From GCA-002701945 sp964442015 (GTDB lineage: Bacteria; Fidelibacterota; Marinisomatia; Marinisomatales; TCS55): DNA of 30,325 bases. Both the position numbers and the translations under genes were made by a program. This document shows, piece by piece, positions 24,782-30,325 of the stretch. The stretch lies in assembly GCA_964442015.1 (NCBI GenBank), contig CAYTYA010000018.1:1-30325 (forward strand), written 5' to 3'. The stretch's first letter is position 1; every line of letters starts with the position of its first letter. The notes below the pieces were generated by a model. It saw only the letters and a list, made by a program, of their open reading frames with translations. It ran no database searches and was not told the origin of the DNA.

Positions 24782-25537
24782 TCAACTCATATAAACAAAT
24801 AATCCAATTATTAGACAGTAAACCCCAAACCAATATAATTTACCAGAGTTTAATATATTAAGTAGCCATTTCAATGATACCCAGCCAACTAAATAAGAAA
24901 ATAAAATTCCCAACAATACTATATCTAACCCAAATGGTATAGTTTCGATATTCATAGCAGTTAATAACGCTGCACCTATTATAACTGGAATAGATAATAG
25001 AAAAGAGAATCTTGCTGCTTCAGAAGCAGATAAACCCAATAAAATACCCATACAAATAGTTGCTCCAGATCGTGATATCCCAGGTATAATAGCTGCCGCC
25101 TGAGCCAATCCTATAACCATTGCAATAGATAGAGTCAACTTCATATTCCTTTTAATAATAAATTTTGATGCAATTAGCATAATTCCAGTAAAGACCAATG
25201 ATAAAGAAACAAATCGAATATTATCAAATATTAATGATATATAATCTTTTAAAAGTAACCCAAATAAAAGGGCAGGAATAGTTCCAAAAGCTATAGCAGA
25301 AATATAATATCTATTAGAAGGATCATTTAAATTAAAAAATAATGTCATTATTTCTACTCTAAAAACTGTTAATACACTCAATAAAGTTCCAATATGCAAC
25401 ACTACCTCAAAAGCATTACCTGGTAGATTAATACCTAATAACTTTTGTCCAATAACTAAATGTCCAGAACTACTAATTGGTAGAAACTCGGTTAAGCCTT
25501 GAAGGATTGATAAAATTAGTGTGTCCAGATATTGCAT
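24782..25537 (-). CDS. uppP: Undecaprenyl-diphosphatase UppP (BacA)
   Basis: 251 residues with about 7-8 membrane helices. Both catalytic motifs are present: LQGLTEFLPISSSGHLVIG (12-30, including Glu17, Ser22-24 and His26) and PGISRSGAT (152-160, Arg157). UppP removes a phosphate from undecaprenyl pyrophosphate so that the lipid carrier can be reused in peptidoglycan and surface-glycan synthesis. That links it functionally to the glycan cluster at 9-17 kb. It starts at ATG 26 bases after the pgeF stop and is followed after one base by the symporter gene. Confidence 0.96.
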   Translation of the reverse strand: MQYLDTLILSILQGLTEFLPISSSGHLVIGQKLLGINLPGNAFEVVLHIGTLLSVLTVFRVEIMTLFFNLNDPSNRYYISAIAFGTIPALLFGLLLKDYISLIFDNIRFVSLSLVFTGIMLIASKFIIKRNMKLTLSIAMVIGLAQAAAIIPGISRSGATICMGILLGLSASEAARFSFLLSIPVIIGAALLTAMNIETIPFGLDIVLLGILFSYLVGWVSLKWLLNILNSGKLYWFGVYCLIIGLFVYMS

Positions 25538-25563
25538 TTAATTAAGAAACCAAAAGAAAAACA

Positions 25564-26247
25564 TTAGTTTAGGCCTATAACTCCAATCATTCTACCACTC
25601 TTTAATCCATTATTTCTGTAAGAAAAGTATTTATTACTATTACATTTAGTACATTCTTTCGAAGAAATAATATTATTAAATAAAATTGAATTTTTTATAA
25701 GAAGATGCTTTGTCAATTCTTGTAAATCCAGAAATAATCTATCAGCGCTCCCATTAATTTGAAAGTTTCTAGGAAATTTTTTAGCTACTTCAGGTCCTAT
25801 TTCAAAACAACATTGTTGTATAGAAGGACCTATATATGCAATAATCTTCTTATTATCAGCACCTTGCTCTATCATCTTATCAATACTATAATCTATAATA
25901 TTTTTTTCTATACCTCTCCATCCTGCATGTACAATACCAATTACATTATTTTCTGGGTCTGCTAAATATAACGGGATGCAGTCTGCAACCTGGATAGATA
26001 ATACTAATGATTTTGAGGAACTGATTATTGCATCTGTGGATAATATTTTTCCTGGTTTATCCACTATTTTCACATTTGATGAATGAACTTGTTGAGGGTT
26101 AACAATCATATTAGGATCCAAATTAATTAGCGAGCATATCAGTCTTCTTTCATCTTCTTCATGTTTAAAAGTCTTTAATGTGAAAGCTGCATGAATTTTG
26201 TCTGATCTAAATAGATCTGACAGATCCAAAAATGACTTTGAAATCAT
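25564..26247 (-). CDS. pgeF: Peptidoglycan editing factor / purine nucleoside phosphorylase, YfiH/PgeF family
   Basis: 227 residues, the usual length for this cupin-unrelated 'multicopper polyphenol oxidase' (DUF152) family. Zinc ligands are in place: His55 in QQVHSS, Cys90 in VADCIPLYLAD and His107 in IVHAGWRG. The IGPSIQQCCFEIGPEV block also fits. In E. coli the protein prevents misincorporation of serine for alanine in peptidoglycan stems; relatives act on purine nucleosides. The catalytic set is intact. It is preceded by the LpoA-like gene (14 bases) and followed by uppP, a cell-wall-related neighbourhood. Confidence 0.93.
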   Translation of the reverse strand: MISKSFLDLSDLFRSDKIHAAFTLKTFKHEEDERRLICSLINLDPNMIVNPQQVHSSNVKIVDKPGKILSTDAIISSSKSLVLSIQVADCIPLYLADPENNVIGIVHAGWRGIEKNIIDYSIDKMIEQGADNKKIIAYIGPSIQQCCFEIGPEVAKKFPRNFQINGSADRLFLDLQELTKHLLIKNSILFNNIISSKECTKCNSNKYFSYRNNGLKSGRMIGVIGLN

Positions 26248-26261
26248 CTCAAATCAAAAAT

Positions 26262-28103
26262 CTAAGGAGCTATGCCTTCAAGAGATAAGAGTGAATCACC
26301 AATAAAATATCCAATCCTATTAATATGATTATCCTCATATCTTAAAACTTGCAATGAAGTATTTAAATTTGATTCACTAAACTGAACATTATGTGATTCT
26401 CCATTGAAATCAGATAAATTTGAAAGCCTTTTTGCTAGAGCAAGTCTTCCATTATCCTGATGATTGATAATAGAATAGATTAATTGTGTACAATCAAATG
26501 CTTGGTTATATAATTGATCTTTGATATCAATAGAATAGTTGTTTGAAATAATCGCTAGACCTTCCATATGAGGTCCAATATTACTTTGATTTAAAATATC
26601 TAAGTTTTTCCAGCTATCATTACCAACTATCTGAGTATCAAAATAATACATTGGGAATTGCGTCCCAATATATGCTAAATGTTGCGGGTGTGCTGGAGAA
26701 TATATTGCTTGAATAGTGTTTAGTTTTATTTTAGAAGAATCAGATGCTGTTAATTTTTCATCTTCATCATCAGGGATATCAAATAAATCGTCATCTGATA
26801 ATTCAAAAAGGAAATCTAAACTATCTAATACCATTCCTAAATACTCATCATAATTATTGTCCTCTTGTTCAAGATCAAACGCAATTTTGCGTAAATTTGT
26901 AAATTGTCGTTTTAAATCTATTGGTATTCCTGAATACCACTCTACTCCTACTATTTTCTTACCTAATTGATCAACTTCTTTTATAAAAGCATCAGTTAAA
27001 GCACGACCAAAATTGTCAGCTGGAGCTAAAACTGCAATACTATCTAATTCCAAAATTTTTGTGATATATTTTGCAGCAAACTTACCGCGAGTAGATAAGT
27101 TAGAATTAAATTGATAAATATTATTACCAAGGGATGTTATATCATCCAAAGTAGCGCTTGGAATAAGTAATGGAATATCCTTCCCTTGAAGACTATTTGC
27201 TGCAATAATTGCGTTTGATTCAGAAATAGGACCAATAATAGCTTTTACATCAGGATTTTTTTCAAGTTCATTTACAGCGCGAATAGTTTGGATTTCATTA
27301 CCATGATTATCTTTGATTACAAATGCTATTTTTTTATTTGAATTAATTGATACAGAAAGTGCTTTATACATACCTCTTAAAAAAGAATTCCCTTGAATAA
27401 CATTATCACCACTTAAAGGAATAATAACACCAACCGTTATTGTTTTTACTGGTGGGTGATAAGATGCTCTAAGCAATTTCTCATAAAGATCAAAATAGTT
27501 TATAGGAATCTCTTCAGGATTCAATTGATAAAGAGATGAAGCGCATCCATCAGGGTTCCCTGATGATATATCATTAAATGACTTTGCCAATGTACAGATA
27601 ATTCTTTCATTGACATTCGTAGATATTATTGATATTTCAGAAATTGTTGATGGAAGAATATTTAGTTGAATTGTATTTAATATTCTTTGATCAACTAAAT
27701 TTAAAAATTCTTCATTGGCAGTTAAAGTACGTGCTTTAATATACATGCGAAAAGCTGAATTAAAATTCTGCTCATCAATAAATGTATCTCCAAATTTTAA
27801 ATATACATCTTTAACAAACTCATTTTTTGGGAACACTTCTAAAAACTCTCGGCCAATAATTTTAACATCTTCCTTTTTATTAAGTGCATATGCTGTTTTC
27901 ATTAGCATAATTCTTGATTTTGGTTCATAAACTCCAAGAGGTTTCTCCATTAGTTTATTTATAATAGTTTCAGCAATAGCAAAACGATCTTCATTAAAAT
28001 GTTCAATAGCCATATCTATTTGCTTCTCAATCAATCGTGATTGGAACCAGTTTTGGCTAAAAACAGGCAATGATATAGTTAGAAATAATAATATTCTTTT
28101 CAT
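26262..28103 (-). CDS. LpoA-like protein: TPR-type N-terminal region plus periplasmic-binding (type 1) domain
   Basis: 613 residues from the ATG at 28103; the open frame continues to 28157 without a credible signal. A cleavable signal peptide is seen (MKRILLFLTISLPVFS, then QNWF). Residues ~20-200 are helical, with TPR-like pairs (IDMAIEHFNEDRFAIAETII, FIDEQNFNSAFRMYIKART). From about 222 the periplasmic-binding fold begins: VGVIIPLSGDNVIQGNSF, KAIIGPISESNAIIAANSL and AVLAPADNFGRALTDAFIKE. This domain order is that of the PBP1A activator LpoA and the 'penicillin-binding protein activator' family. An acidic insertion (about 437-452, DDDLFDIPDDEDE) is unusual, and there is no lipobox cysteine. 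It could instead be an ABC-type amino-acid binding protein, but the TPR half argues against that. Confidence 0.8.
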   Translation of the reverse strand: MKRILLFLTISLPVFSQNWFQSRLIEKQIDMAIEHFNEDRFAIAETIINKLMEKPLGVYEPKSRIMLMKTAYALNKKEDVKIIGREFLEVFPKNEFVKDVYLKFGDTFIDEQNFNSAFRMYIKARTLTANEEFLNLVDQRILNTIQLNILPSTISEISIISTNVNERIICTLAKSFNDISSGNPDGCASSLYQLNPEEIPINYFDLYEKLLRASYHPPVKTITVGVIIPLSGDNVIQGNSFLRGMYKALSVSINSNKKIAFVIKDNHGNEIQTIRAVNELEKNPDVKAIIGPISESNAIIAANSLQGKDIPLLIPSATLDDITSLGNNIYQFNSNLSTRGKFAAKYITKILELDSIAVLAPADNFGRALTDAFIKEVDQLGKKIVGVEWYSGIPIDLKRQFTNLRKIAFDLEQEDNNYDEYLGMVLDSLDFLFELSDDDLFDIPDDEDEKLTASDSSKIKLNTIQAIYSPAHPQHLAYIGTQFPMYYFDTQIVGNDSWKNLDILNQSNIGPHMEGLAIISNNYSIDIKDQLYNQAFDCTQLIYSIINHQDNGRLALAKRLSNLSDFNGESHNVQFSESNLNTSLQVLRYEDNHINRIGYFIGDSLLSLEGIAP

Positions 28104-28157
28104 AAAACCAATTCTCATTGTTATAGAAAATACATTAATGATGCAATGTAAGACCAT

Positions 28158-28239
28158 TAAAATGGATTACATCACAATTACTTATAAATATTATACTTAT
28201 AAAGTATTGAAATGTTTCAGATACAAGGTAAACTGAGAA
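28158..28239 (-). promoter_or_regulatory. Possible promoter region for the LpoA-like operon
   Basis: An 82-base gene-free stretch. On the minus strand a TATAAT is at 28195-28190, 87 bases before the ATG at 28103. A poor -35 (GAAACA, 28218-28213) is found 17 bases further upstream. A 9-base direct repeat (ACTTATAAA at 28180 and 28195) overlaps it. AT richness makes chance matches likely. Confidence 0.25.
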
Positions 28240-28578
28240 TTAATTAGGATAATTATGATCTTTATAAAAGACGTAACACATATTATGAAGATCAAGATTT
28301 CTATAAACGTTGTGAGTCAAATAAAGTCTACTTAATTCAGATATTGGCAATGAATTATTCTTAAAGAAGAAAAAATCATTATCTAATAAACCATTTTGAT
28401 AGTTCAAAACAGAATTAATATCAATTAAATCAAATCTTTGTTGTACGATAGTAATGCTATTACTATCAAATGAATATTGATTATTAATTCTTCTATTGTA
28501 TTTATAAAGGTTGTCCAGATCATAATTCAAATCGCGGATCTTAATATTGAACCTTTCTTTAAAATCATATACAATCAT
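28240..28578 (-). CDS. Small protein of unknown function
   Basis: 112 residues, ATG at 28578. I do not recognise it. It is polar and rich in Asn, Asp, Tyr and Phe (for example LDNLYKYNRRINNQYSFDSN and NDFFFFKNNSLPISELSRLY). There is no signal peptide or membrane segment. It stands alone, with about 80 gene-free bases on each side, between the MORN gene and the LpoA-like gene. The base composition resembles its neighbours. It could be a real accessory gene, a decayed remnant or a chance frame. The 113-codon length without stops in AT-rich DNA favours coding, but only moderately. Confidence 0.55.
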   Translation of the reverse strand: MIVYDFKERFNIKIRDLNYDLDNLYKYNRRINNQYSFDSNSITIVQQRFDLIDINSVLNYQNGLLDNDFFFFKNNSLPISELSRLYLTHNVYRNLDLHNMCYVFYKDHNYPN

Positions 28579-28659
28579 TACAGTATTAGATTGCCTGATT
28601 TATTTGTTAATTCAAATGATCTATATCACATAATTAAAAGTAGAGGATAACAATTGATT

Positions 28660-30325
28660 TTATTGTAACCAATTATTATCAAGATTAGTAATCTTAATTG
28701 TACCATCTTCATCATAATATGTCCACTCGTTATCAACAAAACTCCCCCAAAATGAAGGATTTCCATCTGAAAGAATTTGCCCTACAAATGTACCATTTCT
28801 AAACTCACCAATATATTTAAATCCATCCACATGAGTATATGTCCCTAGATCATAATATATACCATCTCTTAATCCGCCAACATATTTCGATCCATCTGCA
28901 AAATTAACTGTTCCTTCACCAGTTAATTTATTACCATCTTTCCATTCTCCTGTCCATTTATCTCCCTCAGGATATGTTAACGTACCAATTCCATGCCTTT
29001 CCCCATCTTTAAATTCACCTTTGTACTGTTGTCCATTAGGATATAAATACTTTCCATAACCATTTCGCTCACCATCTTTAAAATCACCAATATATTGTTT
29101 TCCATCAGCATAAATAAATGTTCCACGTCCATTCCTCTCACCATATTTAAAATCACCAATATACTGTTTTCCATCAGGATAAGCATACGTACCTCTGCCA
29201 TGTCTTTCTCCATCCTTAAATTCACCTACATATTGTTTGCCATCAGGGTAAGTATATGTTCCAAGACCATTATATTCTCTATATGAATATTCACCAACAT
29301 AAGTTGAACCATCTGAATTTTTGATGGTGCCATGACCAGCAACTTTTTTTCCTTCCTTCCATTTTCCTATCCATTTGTTTCCATCTGAATACGTATAGAT
29401 ACCTTTTCCTTCATATTCACTATTCATTAAGGATCCTTCATATATTGATCCATCTGTATATTTTATTGCACCTTTTCCATTTACTCTTTTATCATCTTTC
29501 CATTCACCTTCCCAATGTATTCCATCTGGATAAGTATGAGTACCAACCCCATTATATGATCCATCAATATATTCACCCACATATTTTGATCCATCTTCGT
29601 AATTTATTGTCCCTTTACCAGTTATTTTATCTCCATCCTTCCATTCACCTTTCCAATTTTCATTATTCTCATATTTGAGAGTACCTTTACCATTATATTT
29701 TTTTCCGTCTTTCCATTCACCTTCCCAATTTTTTCCATCAAAATAAGTAAATATACCATATCCATTTCGTTCTCCATCTTTATGATCTCCTACATATTTC
29801 GAACCATCTGGATATTTTAATACACCATTTCCATCCATTTTCCCTTTTCTATAACCACCTGTCCACTCTTTACCATCCTCATACTTTATAGTACCTTGGC
29901 CATTAAATTTCTGTCCTTTTAACCATTCCCCCTCCCATTGTTTTCCATCAATGTAAGAAAAAATGCCTTCACCATCATATAAACCTGCGCTAAAAAAACC
30001 AACATACTTGGAACTATCAGGATAGCTTAACTCTCCCTGTCCACTATATTCATCGTTTACAAATTCTCCGATATATTTCTTGCCATCTATAAGATACAAT
30101 GACCCAGAACCAATTCTTTTACCATCCTCCAATGAACCTGCGTACTTAGAGCCATCACTATAATTCACAACCCCTTGTCCAGTTAACTTTTCTCCATCTA
30201 TCCATTCACCGCTCCATTGTTCACCATTTGTATACGTATATGTACCCTTTCCATTATACTTACTTGCACTAAATTCACCAACATACTTGGAACTATCAGG
30301 ATAACGTATAGTACCTTTCCCATTA
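28660..30325 (-). CDS. Long MORN-repeat protein (5' end outside window)
   Basis: The frame is open to the window edge, so the true start lies beyond 30325; a GTG at 30168 is internal. About 554 residues are visible. They form at least 22 tandem MORN units plus one degenerate unit, with consensus N-G-x-G-T-x-x-Y-x-D-G-x-x-Y-x-G-E-F/W-x-x-G. Two unit lengths occur: 23 residues (Y-x-G-E-F type) and 24 residues (W-x-G-E-W-K-D-G type). The C-terminus ends in a non-repeat tail (FWGSFVDNEWTYYDEDGTIKIT). MORN arrays form extended beta-sheets. They have been tied to lipid or membrane contact and protein scaffolding in eukaryotes, but bacterial roles are poorly known. Units at 29000-29280 are the most similar to each other, suggesting later amplification. 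No membrane helix is visible. Confidence 0.92.
   Translation of the reverse strand, partial: NGKGTIRYPDSSKYVGEFSASKYNGKGTYTYTNGEQWSGEWIDGEKLTGQGVVNYSDGSKYAGSLEDGKRIGSGSLYLIDGKKYIGEFVNDEYSGQGELSYPDSSKYVGFFSAGLYDGEGIFSYIDGKQWEGEWLKGQKFNGQGTIKYEDGKEWTGGYRKGKMDGNGVLKYPDGSKYVGDHKDGERNGYGIFTYFDGKNWEGEWKDGKKYNGKGTLKYENNENWKGEWKDGDKITGKGTINYEDGSKYVGEYIDGSYNGVGTHTYPDGIHWEGEWKDDKRVNGKGAIKYTDGSIYEGSLMNSEYEGKGIYTYSDGNKWIGKWKEGKKVAGHGTIKNSDGSTYVGEYSYREYNGLGTYTYPDGKQYVGEFKDGERHGRGTYAYPDGKQYIGDFKYGERNGRGTFIYADGKQYIGDFKDGERNGYGKYLYPNGQQYKGEFKDGERHGIGTLTYPEGDKWTGEWKDGNKLTGEGTVNFADGSKYVGGLRDGIYYDLGTYTHVDGFKYIGEFRNGTFVGQILSDGNPSFWGSFVDNEWTYYDEDGTIKITNLDNNWLQ

Noticed and set aside
28180..28203. 9-base direct repeat (ACTTATAAA twice, 15 bases apart) as an operator
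   Set aside because: Too short and AT-rich to separate from chance. It is mentioned only within the promoter-region entry.
28977..29678. Several open frames on both strands inside the MORN gene (about 60-82 codons)
   Set aside because: The 69-base repeat period is a multiple of three, which keeps alternative frames open through the array. The repetitive products (for example runs of MENNILVILKM) are shadows.
28660..30168. MORN gene starting at the GTG at 30168
   Set aside because: The frame continues with clear MORN units (NGKGTYTYTNGEQW and others) to the window edge, so that GTG is internal.
28660..30325. Regularly spaced repeats that might suggest a CRISPR array
   Set aside because: The repeats are coding MORN units with no unique spacers and no constant repeat sequence, and no cas genes are present.

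Overview
The window is AT-rich bacterial chromosome with tightly packed genes. All but two run on the minus strand, so transcription mostly goes from high to low coordinates. The gene set suggests a Gram-negative, probably marine member of the FCB superphylum: a BatA-like von Willebrand protein, a YfhO-family membrane protein, TPR and DUF4292/LolB-like lipoproteins, an ECF sigma factor with a zinc-less anti-sigma partner, and a histidine kinase with an ETAHQLGTP H-box. A Marinimicrobia (SAR406)-like lineage fits well, but without a marker-gene tree this remains inference. I see no rRNA, tRNA, CRISPR array, insertion sequence or phage gene. No gene-free stretch exceeds about 100 bases.

Layout from the right edge, in minus-strand transcription order. 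(a) 30325-28660 is a long MORN-repeat protein that runs off the window; a small unknown protein follows (28578-28240). (b) 28103-23342 holds an LpoA-like TPR plus periplasmic-binding-fold protein, pgeF, uppP, a sodium/solute symporter and holA. (c) The ECF sigma gene overlaps the end of holA and is followed by its anti-sigma gene. After a weak hairpin comes a tandem-GAF diguanylate cyclase. (d) 19413-17163 is a TPR lipoprotein and a LolB/DUF4292-like lipoprotein. (e) 17155-6782 is a surface-glycan locus: a GtrB/CsbB/DPM1-like GT2, a GT4, a rhamnosyltransferase-like GT2, two sulfotransferases on the opposite strand, a small methyltransferase, another GT4-like enzyme, a Wzx-type flippase and a YfhO-family protein. 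(f) 6779-3617 carries an orphan histidine kinase, yajC, def and fmt. (g) 3614-1 carries rsmB, a kinase-less PASTA protein, a dolichol/phytol-kinase-like membrane enzyme and the start of a BatA-like VWA protein.

How the genes work together. Regions (f) and (g) form a translation-initiation and RNA-modification block (def, fmt, rsmB) linked to a PASTA protein. This resembles the def-fmt-rsmB-prpC-prkC order of Firmicutes, but with no kinase. Region (e) has parts for making, flipping and decorating an undecaprenyl-linked glycan, with sulfation as the likely final decoration. UppP in region (b) would recycle the lipid carrier. Regions (b) to (d) add cell-envelope maintenance (LpoA-like and LolB-like proteins) and signalling (ECF sigma, c-di-GMP). 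Many genes overlap by 1-14 bases or sit within 30 bases of each other, which implies long operons. The clear breaks are the divergent region at 12358-12439, the convergent junction at 14258/14259, and the gaps near 28158-28239 and 28579-28659.
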